A stretch of 64,000 bases of DNA from Hirudo medicinalis (taxonomy: Eukaryota; Annelida; Clitellata; Hirudinida; Hirudinidae): the NCBI GenBank assembly GCA_011800805.1, contig MPNW01000141.1:249413-313412 (forward strand). Direction: 5' to 3'. The stretch's first letter is position 1. Every line of letters starts with the position of its first letter. Both the position numbers and the translations under genes were made by a program. Of this stretch, positions 34,388 to 48,700 are shown piece after piece. Under the pieces are notes generated by a model. That model saw only the letters and a program-made list of their open reading frames with translations. It had not been told where the DNA came from and searched no databases.

Positions 34388-37300
34388 TCATTTTAGAACT
34401 CCTTTAGACATATCTTCTTTTGTTTTCTTCTTTAGGTTCTCTGAGGGTGAAACATTCATAGAGTCAATCACATGATTGCAACCAATCACAAACAAAACTT
34501 TTTCAATGCAAACCTTTCTCATTGGTTCTTTCTTTATGTGACTGGAACCATCCTCTCTTCCTTTCTGTCATTCCCTTCTTTCCAGCTAACATCTTTTCTG
34601 CCTTTTTGACCTGGGACTCAGCCATCTTTGCTTCTTTCTCCTCCTGTTCTTCCATCTCAATCTCCTCCACCTCCTTTCCCAGTTTCAAAATTGCACCATT
34701 GAACTTCTCAAGAATGCCTTAGAAGACCCAAAAATTTGTGAGAGAACAACTCTGCCTGAACAATGAGTTAATTGATGTAGTACCTTTGCTGATAATCCTG
34801 TGCTTCAAGGGGACCTTGGAGGCTGTGGCAATGGCTTTCAACATTTTCCTCTCATTTTCTCCAACCAGAGAAACAGATCTTACAAAATTAAATATTATTT
34901 ATTCAGGCATTTCCATTTGATATTTTGACAGAATTAAGCAAATTTAGCACAGTTTATAACTACTTAAGTAACACTGCATTTCTAGGCAAATACTTTCCAT
35001 TTGTAAAGTTTCTCAGGAAAATCCAAAAAAGATAATCATCATTCCAACCTTCCTTTCTTTCCAGCCCTAGCAGTTCTGCCCACCCTGTGGATGTATCTCT
35101 CGAGAGAAGGTGGGAGAGTCATGTTGATGACTGTGTCAACATCGTCAATGTCAATACCTCTCCCCATTAAATCAGTTGCCAGAAGAACATCAATGGAGCC
35201 TGATTTGAATTTCTCCAATGATTCCAATCTCTGATATTTAGTAAAGTAGAATGTGGAATTGGCTGCTCAAAAATGCATAACAATTGATCAAAGTGATTCT
35301 GCTGACCTCGGTCTGGGATAGGTTTCCATGAAATTCTCCAACTTTTATTCCGAGTAGGCCGAGAATAATGTGCAGTCTGTGTGCATCTTTTTTGGTTTGT
35401 ACAAAGACGAGACACCTTGTTTTGAAAGTCCTCTTTACGAGTGCTGAAACCATTCAGGAATTACAATAAAGTTCAACAATTTTATGAGATGGTTTTCATA
35501 AAATATTTTTTCTAAAACATAAAAAGCTTAACAAACCTGCAATTACTGCTTCCCTCTTCCCTTCATGTTTTGATCCAATTTTGACAAATTCCTGCTCAAG
35601 ATTCAGAGTCACTTCCTGGTTGGCATTGACGAAAATCTTTGTAGGGGCCTTCAGTGACAGCAGTGCCAAATCTTCAACCTTAAATAAAAAGTAATGTTAA
35701 ACAGATCATGAAATAAAAATAAATGTGATAAAAGACAAATATCTACTGACTTTTTCAGTCATGGTGGCTGAAAAGAGGAGAGTTTGCCTGTTAGCATTGC
35801 ATCTCAGAATAACTTCCTTCATTTGTTCAGCAAAGTATTCGTCCAACATTCTAAAATGATATTCACATGCATTCATGCATTTACAAATTGATCAAAGTTG
35901 CATACATCTGCATACTAACATCAATTCCTTACCATCTGTGGCAATTTCTAAATTAATATTTCATAACAAAACATCTAATGAACTACGCAGTAACAGATGC
36001 GACAACTAGCGATAACCGAATGAGATCGGCTTCAAAACTTTACCTGTCAGCTTCATCGAGGACCAAAATCCTTATGGTCGACAGGTTGAAGTTAGGAGCA
36101 TTGTGAAGATGATCGATCAACCTTCCAAGAGTGGCAATCACTATATCAGGACCAAGTCTAAGAGTTGCTTCTTGATGATTTCTGCTCAAACCACCTGAGG
36201 ACAAAAAATGTTTTATTAATTAATTATTGAATGAATATATTTTAAAGTCCAACAAACCTGTAGCAAGTGCAAAAGTAATTTTGGTGAACTCTGTAAGGGA
36301 TTTTGTGACATCGGCGATCTGAATGGCAAGTTCTCTGGTGGGAGTGAGGACAAGCACCTTGGTTGTTGGCATAGGTTCATGCAACTGATGGCACAACCTT
36401 TCAACTATGGGGATCATGAATGCACCTGTCTTACCTGGAAAATAGTGATGCTAATGTTGTCATAATATCCCAGTAAATAGTGTCACAACATTAACATAAA
36501 GTGATGGCAATTGCTGGTAATTAATCATTTAAAAATCAAGGGATGGAAAAATTGATACCCGTTCCTGTAGCTGCACAAGCACAGACATCTTTGCCCATGA
36601 GAGCAATAGGGATGGCGGCCGACTGGATGGGAGTTGGTTTGTTCCAATCCATTTTGCACAAGGCTCTCATTAGAGGTCGGCACAAGTAGAAATCATCGAA
36701 GTTGTTCCTATCTCCACCATCATCTACGACTTCTCCATATTCAATCAAAACCTCTTTTTCTTCTTCGACTGAATTCTCAGCTTCTTCTATTTTGCCTTTT
36801 TTCTTCTTTGAAAGCTTCCTTTCCTTAAGTTTTAATTGGTCTTCAACCTCCACTAAAAGTACATAATAAATTATGTTTTGATTTGCATTCATGAAAATTT
36901 ATTTTAATTTAAAGTTGATAAACTTGAATATAAGAAGTGCAAGTTACAACCACTTTAACTTTTATAAAGTATAATTTAAAAGAAACACATTAAGATGAAA
37001 TGAGTGAATGTAACATACCTTCATCCTCCTCACTTGACATGACTTCATCTCTCAAACGTTTCTAGGAAATAAATGTCTTAATTAATTTTCAGAAATTTAA
37101 TTCCATCAAGAAAATATTTCCTCACTCTTTTTTGAACTATTTTAGAATCCAAACTTGTAAGTTTGCTTTCATTGTAATTTTTCTTTGGCTCTTCCTCTTT
37201 GGAAGTTTCATCATCACTGTACTGCATCAATATCAATCAATAGGTACAGTTATTGACATTCAAAAACATTATCAAAACAATTTTCATTTAATTAGTAAAA

Positions 37301-38022
37301 ACATGCACATATGTTGAACTACAAAAACACATCTCAAGCTGTTATTCTGCAGAATGTATGTAATTCATTAGCCGATCGATGTCAAGCTATTATTTATTTA
37401 TGAAAATCTCAAGCAAGAAGTTACATCAGCTTTGAAGCATAAACAAAGAAATATTGAAGCTGTTTATCATATATGATAATCATTAACAACATATGACAAC
37501 ATTTTGACTGAACTGTCTGACCATTGAAGTCATTGTCTGATCAGAAGTGATGAAAACACAAAATCAATAATGATATATTGGCTCAGAGGGTAGTAAAGGC
37601 AACAGTCATAATGTTGTCGTGTTCGAAATCCAACTTACACTGCTATGTAAACGGTTGACAAAAGGCGCCTCTTACATTATGCACATAGCACTGTATACAT
37701 GAAGTACATTTACATTTTATGATAATCCAAAATTGGCATGCAGGTAAAATCATTTAATATATCACTCTAAGAAAATTGTTTTAAATGCACGTCATGGTCA
37801 AATATTAACTAATTTTTATAAATAAACTTATAGCACTTACTTGAAAATGGTAAACGTTTTTCGCTACAACCTAATGGAAAAAAAAAGATTAATTAATAAG
37901 TGACTCGTAACGTTATTGATGCATCCTTCAACAAATTACTGAAAAAAATAATCTCATACTTCGTCATCGCAATCCGATTCTGAGCTAATAGTATCGTCGG
38001 GTGTTAAATCCTTCGAATTCAT
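34388..38022 (-). CDS. DDX27: DEAD-box ATP-dependent RNA helicase, DDX27/Drs1 type
   Basis: Nucleolar helicase of the Drs1/DDX27 family, which acts in large-subunit ribosome maturation. Fourteen exons keep phase: 38022-37960, 37870-37841, 37221-37126, 37061-37019, 36852-36559, 36434-36258, 36194-36044, 35850-35751, 35678-35537, 35443-35307, 35230-35049, 34878-34784, 34717-34514, 34440-34388; 588 aa. An acidic then lysine-rich N-terminal part precedes the Q motif (NKPTPIQ). Then follow motif I ATGTGKTGAF, split by an intron, Ia PTREL, Ib-like [36 protein letters not shown] and [12 protein letters not shown]. Then comes [14 protein letters not shown], typical of DDX27, and a charged [12 protein letters not shown] tail. 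The C-terminus is much shorter than vertebrate DDX27. The first exons are acidic (SSESDCDDE). Intron 2 contains a tRNA-like repeat. It is divergent from PISD across about 0.6 kb. Confidence 0.9.
37575..37640 (+). repeat. tRNA-derived SINE head in DDX27 intron 2
   Basis: TGGCTCAGAGGGTAG at 37579-37593 fits an A box, and TGTTCGAAATCC at 37620-37631 fits a B box, at near-tRNA spacing. The acceptor stem does not pair, so it is a tRNA-like repeat rather than a gene. It is antisense to the helicase gene. Confidence 0.45.
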
Positions 38023-38641
38023 GGCACAAGCCCCTCTAGCACATGCAAAACAAATTGAGCGATAATTATCAATGTTTATGCTGGGTCTGCATGTGGACAA
38101 ATAATCAATAAAAATATTTTTTCATTTTATTGTAATATTTATTAACAAATATCAAATTAATACATAAATAATTATTTATTTTTTATTAGAGAAAACATTA
38201 AGTAAACAATTCAGGTAGTTTATCTCTAGCTGGCTGGATGAGGCCACCTACCAGCGGCTTTGGTCGAGGACGTTTCGTTTCGTTTAAGTTTAAGTACGAG
38301 AGGAGGCTTGCTGCTAGTTTCTTAAATGGGAAGTCAGAAGATGAAAAATTCATTTTTTAAAAAGGTGAAGCGATGTTATATGGAATGTTTATGTCGTGAT
38401 GTTTAATTAGCTTTTATGATGATAGAGTTTGTAATGTCATATGACTAACATAAAGTGCTAAATGTGATCAGCTGGTTGTTTTATGAACAAACATACAAAT
38501 TTTTAATTGCTTCCAATTTGTTGCACAGAATTATATAACTGGAGTTCCGATCTACTTAAGTAAGATTTCTTTTCAAATTCGTATTTTGACTCAAAAGCCT
38601 TTAAGTTGAAAGTTAAAGTTTAAGTTTTCTATGTATTGCAG
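38023..38641. promoter_or_regulatory. Shared divergent promoter region of DDX27 and PISD
   Basis: About 0.6 kb separates the DDX27 start codon from the first coding-looking PISD exon, so both genes must initiate here. The PISD exon follows a good acceptor (TATTGCAG at 38634-38641), so at least one upstream 5' exon lies in this interval. A possible donor is AAAAAG followed by GTGAAG near 38360. I see no clear TATA box. Confidence 0.5.
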
Positions 38642-40627
38642 TACTTTTGCTTTGGTACACTGGCAAGTTTGCTTTAATTCAAACATGCAAATATGCACCT
38701 TTGTTCGTTTTGGTTCCACGATGCAAAATGCGTAGCATTACAAAACCATGGAAAAAGATGAAGGAAGCAGCCTATAAAGTTATGAAGAACAAATCATTAA
38801 TATGGCACTTTAGAGGATCAGATTATAATAAACTGTATTGTTATCTTAATGTTTTTGGCTGGAAGCATTTGAGCAGGTTGGTGGATTTTATCATTTCTCT
38901 TTTTGGATTGTTATTCTGCAAAAAATTCTCCCTGATTTTGCGGCTTAGGTATACTCAATCTTGGAGTGTGTGGGACCACAAGCTTTTGTTCAGAATCAAG
39001 GAAAAATGGTGGAGGAGGGATGCTCGAAACAAACGTACTTTGCCCAGCAGCTTCCACAGCAGACGCTTCTTTAGAGATGGACACATCCAGTTACTCAAAT
39101 TTATTAAGAAAACTGCAGTTTTGACCAACCAGAAAATGCTGAAATCTATTCATTACAACACAAAAGTAATGTGGATTGTTTAATTTTTTATGTTTGGTGT
39201 TTTACGTATAAGTATTTTTCTAGTCTAAAGTCTTTTCCACCTATGAAGAGCATTTGGCTCCCAAAGGTGAGGTTACTTTTAGACATTTTCAGTGCTCTGA
39301 ACTGACCGCACATGCTATCCAGAAAAGATTGTTTGAAAGAATGAAACATTTATTTTGGTGTGGTTTGGGTTCATATCTAACAGAGTTAGCATGACAACAC
39401 TTGGTCAGTTGTGACACGAAATAGCTGTTAAAAATATTTTGGGGATGCTCTATGGTACTGCACTTTCGATATTATATTAAAGGACAAACTTAAGTCTTAA
39501 ACACCCTGAAAAGGGGAAGTCTGTTATAGAATTGCAAGCCAGATATCCATAGCAAGGTAGTGATAATTTCTTAATGATTTTGCAGTTGAACTTGTACAGA
39601 AGAATGCCTTGGAGGGCAATGAGTCGTCTCTGGGGTCAAATAAACAGCATAGATCTGCCTCACTGGCTAAGGAAGCCTGCTTACAGACTGTACATCTGGA
39701 TGTTTGACTGCCATGTTGAAGAGGCTGTAGTTGAAGATATCTCGAGGTATAAAAATCTTTCTGAGTTCTTCAGAAGAATGCTCAAGCCTGGAGTGAGGCC
39801 AATAGATGTCAATTCTTCATTGGTAAGCATGAACGGATGTTTTACCGAAGCGGATCGGTCAATAAACCGATAGGAATTACAAGGATTTCCTTGTTTTTTT
39901 CATTACCCCACGTCGTTCGGCTCTGCCGATGTTGACGCTAATGATTAGTAATGGAAACGTTTTGCATTTGGATTTATATAGATAAGTAGAATGGCTATTT
40001 TTGAAAATTTGATCAACATTAGATTCATCAACATTAGTAGATGAGCCATAATACCAGTAATTTTCCACGTCAGTCATGTGCTCGCATTTGCTGGCTGATT
40101 TATAGTCACGCACATTAATAAACTCTAAGAAAAGCAATTAAGTCCAGGCTTTTCTGCAAATGGTTTTCTTTTTTTTTAGATCAGCATAACAATGAATGCA
40201 ACTAATAAGGAGTCATTCAGAAACTTTGTCTTTGTTGTGATTGCTAAAGAATTTATTTCTAAAACTTCACATTTTTGTAAGGGTTATCATTTATTAATTG
40301 TAATTATTAATTATTATTAATTGATTTCTCCCATTCATTGTAAATTGTTTCAGAAATATTAGTCAGCATTATAAGTTGTGCTCATATTTTTTTGGTCTTG
40401 ACTGGACTATTTTTAGAACAAAAATGTAAGACTGCTTAGTATGGGTAACGATGAGCAAAAGCAATAAGCATCTTTACTTTTATTTGCGTTATTATGCTTT
40501 TAGAGAAAATTATTTGAAACATGTAATGGCTTGGCTTTTTGACATACGATCATGTTTATATTTTTTGCATTTCTGCCAAATAATCACAAATGTGGTTATA
40601 ATCAACTTAATTATAATTAATTATTAT

Positions 40628-40664
<37 letters not shown>

Positions 40665-42189
40665 AGATATATATAATTATTAAATTATAATTATTTATTA
40701 TATTATATGTATATGATATATATATTTATTAAATTATTATTAATTGAAATATAATTATAATATATGTTTAGTTGTTACTGCATATGTGTAAATGCAAATG
40801 TGTTTTTTTTATATAGCAGCACTCTACACATGCATTAAGTCCAACTTCCAAACAATGTAATACAGTACTTGTGCTAGTTTTTATTGTTGGCCTGTATTGG
40901 TTTTTGCGTCAAAGATAAAATTTTCCAAGTTTTTTGTACTTCGGAACTGCAGGGAATTTTTGCTTTTTTTTTGTCTTTATTTTGAGGAGAGCCAGAGATA
41001 TTATAGTTTAGTATGTACTATATATATTGTGTTCAGCTTTGTATTTTTTCTCCTCCGATGTTCCTTGGTCCTACATGTCTGTCTCATAATATTTTATCGG
41101 TCTGAGGCTGGATTTTACATTTTTTGTTTCTAATTAACAGACAAGCCCTGCTGATGGGAGGGTTCTTTACTGTGGGAGAGTAAAAAATGGAGCCTTGGAA
41201 CAGGTGAAAGGAGTCACCTATTCTCTTTATGGGTTTCTTGGCCCTAATTTTTCCACTTCAGGAATTTCAGAAAGACAATCTGGCATGCAATGCTTTTCCA
41301 CGTTAAGAACTTCATGCAACAGATCCGGATTGGTCTTAAAACGGAAAAGATTTCCAGAAAGTGCTGCCTTTGAAAGCACCATCAACTATTACACCAAAAA
41401 TGGTCTGCTAACAAATCCTTTGACAAATAGTCTCTTCTACTGTGTCATTTACCTGGCACCTGGTGATTATCATAGATTCCATTCACCAGCTGACTGGTAT
41501 GTACAGAACAGAAGACATTTTCCAGGTTAATTGTTTTATAGGTAATTTTAGGAATGCATTATGATTGTGAGTTTGCTTTCTAGGTGAATTATTCAGCGTC
41601 AAACCATCAGTGGCCAAATGGTTAAAGGGCCTCTTTAATATGAATGAGAGGGTGGTTTACTTTGGTGAATGGAAACATGGTTTCTTTTCCATGACCCCAG
41701 TTGGAGCAACAAATGTTGGCTCAATTAGCATATATATTGATAAGGTTACTTATCTACTGACATTGGTGATTGTCTTAACAAACAAACTTAAATCTATCTT
41801 TCTTCTGGCAATCACAGGATTTGAAGACAAACACACCAAGTAAACTAAGGAAAGGCTACTACATGGACAAGACCTTCATTGACTGTGATTCAACCAGTTT
41901 TTATAGGAAAGTCAATACCAGTGACGATGAAGTCTCAGATCAGGACAATGAAGAAAATGGGATTGTAGATGCAGAGGAAGGTCAGAGGGACTTAAGTGAC
42001 ATATCAGTCTGCAGTGATGAGTCAAAAGATGTCAAGATTCCTGGGGTGTTCACAAAGAAAGGAAAATTGTTTGGAGAGTTTAATCTCGGATCCACGATTG
42101 TGCTTTTGTTTGAAGCCCCAAAGAACTTCAAGTTTTCTGTGACACCAGGGCAGAAGATCAACTATGGACAGGCCTTGACAACCCAGTGA
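38642..42189 (+). CDS. PISD: Phosphatidylserine decarboxylase proenzyme
   Basis: Inner-mitochondrial-membrane enzyme that decarboxylates phosphatidylserine to phosphatidylethanolamine and self-cleaves to make a pyruvoyl cofactor. Firm exons: 39586-39822, 41141-41525, 41584-41744, 41818-42189. They encode [31 protein letters not shown] with the family Asp, [21 protein letters not shown] with the family His, [14 protein letters not shown] and LGST (42085-42096). The Ser of LGST is the cleavage and pyruvoyl residue. An upstream frame of about 176 codons (38642-39171), rich in Lys/Arg with a hydrophobic stretch, is a candidate for the mitochondrial presequence and membrane anchor. Its joining to 39586 and the start codon are unresolved. 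Compared with human PISD there are extra residues before the [12 protein letters not shown] box and an acidic insertion just before LGST. The long third intron carries an (AT)n repeat. The gene converges on TPR. Confidence 0.9.
40628..40760. repeat. (AT)n microsatellite in a PISD intron
   Basis: A perfect alternating AT run of about 30 bases (40631-40660) is followed by impure AT-rich sequence. It lies in the intron between the exons at 39586 and 41141. Confidence 0.9.
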
Positions 42190-42770
42190 ACCCCTAAAGA
42201 AATATTTTTATAGGACTTTTGCTTCAAAACTGTTATTTACTTATATCGTTCCAGAGATTTCCAATCATATGACATCTTTGAGATGCTTAAGTTATCTGGG
42301 CATTTTTTATTAAGGTAGTAAGAGATTGCATCACACGTTGTTGGAAGGGTGTCAATTGCTCAAGTTGATATGTTCAGTATTTGTCACAAGCTTGTTATAG
42401 TTTCTTTTCAGTCCGTCTTAGTTTTGGTCAGAATGACCCAAGTAATAATGCATTATCCTTAAGATGATTAATGTGCCTTAAGTGCTTTTGTTTTAAGCCA
42501 CAAAAAGTTCTGTTTTTGCAGTTGTCCAGCATATGTTGTGATCAAAGCTATGGCATGAACCATAATGATTCGCAAATGTACTTGTCTGATCAGTGTACTT
42601 TTAGTTCATGAAAATATTACAAACTCGCAGACTTAGTGTTACTTTTTACTGAAAAACGATGACAAGACAAAGAGTGTTCTTTCTCAGCGCATTTTCGATC
42701 AAGGTGACAAAATGAGATTGTCAGTTAACATTAAGAGCTGTGGGTATTTACAGGTGCACAGGCTTCCTCA
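42190..42770. other. Convergent 3' spacer between PISD and TPR
   Basis: About 580 bases between the stop codons of the plus-strand PISD and minus-strand TPR genes. It must contain both 3' UTRs. No other feature is seen. Confidence 0.6.
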
Positions 42771-45700
42771 TTAAAAGTGGTGTCTTCTGCTTCCCGATCC
42801 ACTTCTCGATCCTCTGCCCCTCCTTGGAACCGGCTGTGGATATTCGGAAGGCAGAAGCGGCGTGACGGCTGCCCGGGCATTCCCTCTCCCCCCTCTGCTT
42901 AGATGATAAGCTCTGCGAGTCTGCACACCTGATGGTCCTGCAGCAATTAGAGGAGGGGCTTGAGATGACCCTGTCTGGGGAGCCTGCGCTTGGGTGGAAG
43001 GCGTGGAGGGCTCATCCCAAACAATTTTCTGAATCTTAGGTTTTTGATATCCTGCAACAGTCCAGAAAATCATGTCAGAATTGTACGTATTCTATTTTTG
43101 CATGTTTTCTATTTAAATATTTGATAATTACAATGTACTTTTCAACATAGAATGATGTGAACCACTTGAAGCATTGAAAGTGCATCATTCTTCGTTCCCA
43201 AACGACAATTGAAGAAGAAGTTCTTTATTGACAGAAAAATACAATGCCCATGTTTTGATGAATGATTTAGCATGGGTTCAAAGTGATTTTGAATACCAAA
43301 AATATTTTTTTTGTCAGGCTCTCAGACAGTGAGATTAAGCAAAGTTCAACCAATTAATTGCAAACATATGCAGCTATTACTTTTCCTGTTTGCAATCATA
43401 CAGTCACATCACAAACTTTGCCACATTAAAGCCTAAGGCGATTTCAACACTTGCATCCAGATAAATGGATAAATCTTGCAAATGTACCTTGTGATTCTTG
43501 TTTATCAGTTGATGCCAGATCAGATAATCTCTCATGCATCCTTGGCATTCTTACAATTCCTATTGATGTATCTCCAGTATCTTCCCCTACAAAGATTAGG
43601 TTAGTTATAGGAAACTAAGAACATAAACCCAACTCCAATGTATCTTTTATACAGCATAATAACGTTGAAAAAGGTCTCAATTGTCTAATTAGATACATAC
43701 TGGTCGAATGTTGTGAAGAGTCAAACTCATCTGCATGTTCACCGTGGGGGTGGCTATCATCCAGTTGTCTTAAAATTGAAGACATAATCATCAGTTTATT
43801 AACTCAATCACAATAAATAACTAGGCTCAATTATTACTCTCTGTCATCATCAGTGTCCTCATTCTCCAGCTTTTCCTGTTCATGTTGGATGAGGTCGTCT
43901 TGGTCATCTCCTTCATCTCCAGCTGAATTATCCATTAGATCATGGCTTGTTCCCTCATCAAAGTCTAGCAGATCTATGTGTGTTTGATCAACCCCAAGGT
44001 CTACAAATGCATATCATCATATAATAAGAATAATAAAGTGATATTGATCAATAGTAATCTAATATAGACAACAACCTCCCTGGTGGGCCAGTCCCGAATG
44101 ACCCTCAGTGATATCCCGATATGGAAACTGCTCTTCAACTCTGGGTGACCTTGAAATTAAAGTACAATGAACTCATAAGATTTGTAAAGGCTCACATTAG
44201 TCCATTAATATCTGTGATTAATTATAAACAAAATAAAGTCCTACTGTGTGCCTTCAATGAAGACGTCAGCCTTGTTGATAAACTGATTTGTTGGAGTGCT
44301 TGGAACAATCCCATCATCTCCAACTTCATAACCCTCCTGTAATGAACATCAACCACAAACTCATTAAGGCATTTAATTCAAGTATCAAATAATTGACAGA
44401 ATGAAAAAAAAACACAAAACAGACTGGAAAGGATAATGAAGTCAAAAGACTTCTGTTGTTCTGTCCTCCAAAGGATGTTTGAGGATTGTCTGCCTGTGGG
44501 AATGAACTCCTCATGTAATGGGGAGGGATGAGTGGAGTGGTCTCAGAGGATAGACCACACTGCTGGATACCAGATTCTACCGAACAAAACATGTTCATTA
44601 AAACCAACCAGAGCCAATTGAAAGCCAATTTTATTTCAATTTTTTTAGCTGTTATTCTTTAACAATCACCACCAACCATGTGCAGAAAGAGAAGATGAAA
44701 CTGGTGGTAAAACTTCCAATGGGGGCATGCTATCACCCTGATCATCCTCCAAATTCACCATGCTTCCTTCATCGTCTGACAAAATCATAAAAAGCCATAA
44801 AATTAACTGAAGTTAATTAGAAGACAAACAACAAAACCAACCATCTTGCACATAGTTGTCATCATCAAACTCGTCTGAGTTCTTCACCTCCACTTCAAAT
44901 TCTCCAAAGTGTTGTGCATAATTTTTATCTTCTCTCTATAAATTGTGTGAGAGGTCATGTATATGCAAATCCCAACAGTACAATTTAAAACTTGCACAGT
45001 AAATTGGTTGTCAAGAAAGATTTACAATGTCGAGTAACATCCAAAATAATAAAAATAATTGCCGACCTCCTCAGAGTCAATTTCTTCATTTCCCACCTCT
45101 TGCATCATCTCCTGCTCTTCTTCATAATCCACAGAATCAACCTCCTGATAGTCTTTGTCGAATTTCTGAAATTTAATTAAATAACAATTCCCAAAGTATT
45201 CATAGAGATTGTTATATTACATTCACAATGAAACATCAGAACCCTGACAGTAATTTTATTTTAGAACACTCGTTCAGAATACTCATGACAGGCTAAGGAA
45301 GTGCTCGGTTAATTATTTCAGACCTCGTCGTCTTCGACAAAGATGACATCATCATCAGCTCCAGCATCTTCTCCCTGAGACCTTTGTTCCATGCCCTCTT
45401 CCATGGCCTGCTCCTCATCTCCTAACACATCCTCTTCCACATTGGCAACATCCTCCACTCGAACAGGCATCATCTGTTCATCTCCATCTCCGACCATCTG
45501 GCCTGAAGTGGTCGGATCAGAATTGGTCGGATCATATTCTGGGTCTTGGTAGTCGGGCAGCTCGTCGGAGGTGGCCATGTTGGCGGAGCCCTCGGCAGAA
45601 GAAATTCCGAGAAGCGGAGTGCTGCGGGAATTGTCCTCCTTTAGAAAATAAAGCTTATTGTATAATTAATTGATGATGCTTATTATAGTCATCAAAATTA

Positions 45701-48700
45701 GCTCTAGCAATTAAAATCTAATGAATAGAGATAATACCTGGTTGTTATAATTTCCATGTCCCTCCAAAGATGTCGTAACTGGTTCAGAGTCTCTCCTCAG
45801 CTGAAATTGATGAAATAAAATTCATCCAATGATTCTATTTGCCAGTTCTTTCAAATTAAACATGTGGTTAAATCTAATTTCACTAGTGTTTAAGATGATA
45901 GATCATAACTTAGATAATGCAACAGCAAAACAATTTCAAGACAATTAAGGAGAAACCAACCAGCATGATTGTCTGACTCAGCTGCTGTGCATCAACCGGT
46001 TGGGCCCGAGATGCAGCTTCCCTCTCGACCTCCAACGTGTTTGTCATGCAAGCACCTGCTGCCACTGACTGTGTTGTATCTGCTGCTTCTCCTACCTGCC
46101 AACAAGTATGGAAGTATTATTGGTAGTCATAATGAAATATCAATGAAACATCTTCCAATAAGATCTAGCACTTACAAGGATTTTCAATCTTTTATGAGGT
46201 GCTTCTCCTTCATGCTCTCCCGGTTCATCTTGGCTGTCGTCGAAAAAGCATAATTGTTTACTGTGGAACATATTAAAGATACAAATATAATATAACATTA
46301 ACAAACAAATAACAAATACATCCTAAGAACTATCAAATTATTCACATTCTGCTCTCCTCTCTCTGCCTCTTGCCAGAGTTAGCAATGGGACCCACTCCGC
46401 TCGGACCGATCATGATGGAAGAGGCGGATCCTCCTTCACCTGCCACCACTCCTGGTGCAACTCCGGCAGTACTAAGGACGGGGAGAGGGGCATGTTCTTG
46501 GGAAGTTGATGGACCACCTGGTTCTCCAGATGAAGACACTACCATAAAAAAAATGTTATTACAATTTATTAAACCTATAAAATGATAAGATCTTAAATTT
46601 AAGATAATCGAGGCAATCGAGGCCAAGAAAACCTGCCGGCGCTTGGAACGTAGATACCTTCGTCTACGCACCAACGTCGCCAAGCAACTATACAAGTCTG
46701 CTAAAGAAGCTGCCAAGATTGCCATCCTTAACTCCNNNNNNNNNNNNNNNNCTCTTCAAACGTCACCTGAAAACCCACCTCTTCAGGACACCAACATGAA
46801 GCAAATGAAGACACAAGGCGCCTCTGACGCTATGCAAATGGCGCATTATAAATTAACTATTATTATTATTATTATTATTATTAATCCCCCACCGGTTGAC
46901 TCTTCGGTGTGAGAAACAGGTTGAACTTGCTGAGTCGGTCTCATGATTTGATGGGAGGTGATGACTGACTGTGACATCACAACTGTTGGTGAACTCTCGT
47001 CTGACATGGGCAAAAATTAAATCATAGCTAACATGTTGGTGGATGTTAACATGACACTCACTCTCTTGTACACTCAGTGCAGTGGGCATGACGGTTGCCA
47101 TTGGAGTCGATTGAGCAACAGCCATGGGCCTGATAGAAGCAATGGTTACCATCGTAACTGTTGAGGGAAGTACTTCAGTATTTCTTCTGACTGGCTGTAC
47201 AGTAGAGTACTTCTGTTGATATGTCGTATTCGAAGCAGACGGATTACATGTCATTGGCTTGATGTTTGCACGTCTTTGAGAAACGTCGGACGGAGCACCA
47301 GGCAAACTAATCAAACAAAAGATTTTTAGTTTTGGATTAAAACTAATTCAATTAGTAACAGTGTTACATACATGTTCCTTTCAACAGGTGGTGTCGTTAG
47401 AGTTGGTTTGCCCGTCTGCTGGGTGGCTTGTTTCCTTAACATTTCAAACTCTTTTTGGAAAATGGCCATCTATAACATCAGTAAGAAGAATAGGATCAAA
47501 TAATGAAAAACAAATGAAAAATTATAAAATCATTCAATCACTACCTTTTGCTTAAGGTCCTGGTTCTCCCTCTGTAGTCTCTCACTGGTCTCCCTAAATG
47601 CAGATGACTGTTGGATGGCTTCTTCCATTTGTTGCATCACATCAACTGTTTTAAAAAGATATTTGTTTCTCACAAGCAATTCATAAATCGCTGTCAAATT
47701 TTGCGTAAACAACGAATACCTCCGATGGGATTTGTCTGTTGCTCCTGACAAACTTTCCCTTCTTCTGATCCAGCAGCAGGAGGGAAGGGCACCTTTCGCA
47801 TTTCTTCATTTTCTTTTGACAGTCTCTCAACGTCTGCATTTCTCTCCTCCAATTTCTTCTTCAAATTCAAGAGTACATTACGAGCATGGTTTTGCTTCTT
47901 CTCGAGTTCTTTCTTGTCATCAGAAAGTTTAGAGTTGTCCTCATTCAGCTTCATCTTCTCCTCTGAAAGCTTAGCTACCTCTTCTGTCAGTCTGATATTT
48001 TCTTCGGATGTCCAATTGATGGTCATGTTAAGTTGCTCCTTCTCTTTCCTTAAAGAATCTATCTCTGTAGAAACAGATCTCACGCCATCTTCCGATTTCT
48101 TGATTTCTTCTAGCAGTTTTGAAAAGTTTAATTCAATTGCATTCTTGTCTCTCATTACTTGGACATATTCTTGTCTTGACTGTGCAAGCTCTCCATTCAA
48201 GGTTGATTCTAAAGTTTCTTTGTCCTTCAATTTTTTGTTCAACAATTGAGTCTCAGAGTCAAGCACTGACAACTTGTTAGCCAATTCTTCAGCTTGTCTT
48301 TGTAATTGCAAAGCTTTTTCACATTCTTTGTGGCATTGTTGTTCACTTGCAGATAATTTAGCCTGCAATTCAGTAATCAAACCTGCCTTTTCAGCCCTTA
48401 TTTTTAATTCTTCAATTTCCTTTTGCAGTTCCTCAACTTGCATCCTGTACTTCCTGCCAATCTTTTTGAGCTGAACAATGGTCTTATTCTTATCCTCAAC
48501 ATCCATAGCAAATTGATTGGTTAAAGATGCAACTTCCTCTTGTGATTTCTGAAGCTCAGCTTTGCAAGCTTGCAACTCATTCTGAACACCAACAATCTGC
48601 TGGTTGGTTCTGGCAGATTCATTACTCATGCGCTGGACATCCTCAATTGCTGAATTCAACTGAATCTTCATGGCATCTCTTTCTTCAATGGCTTTTTTGA

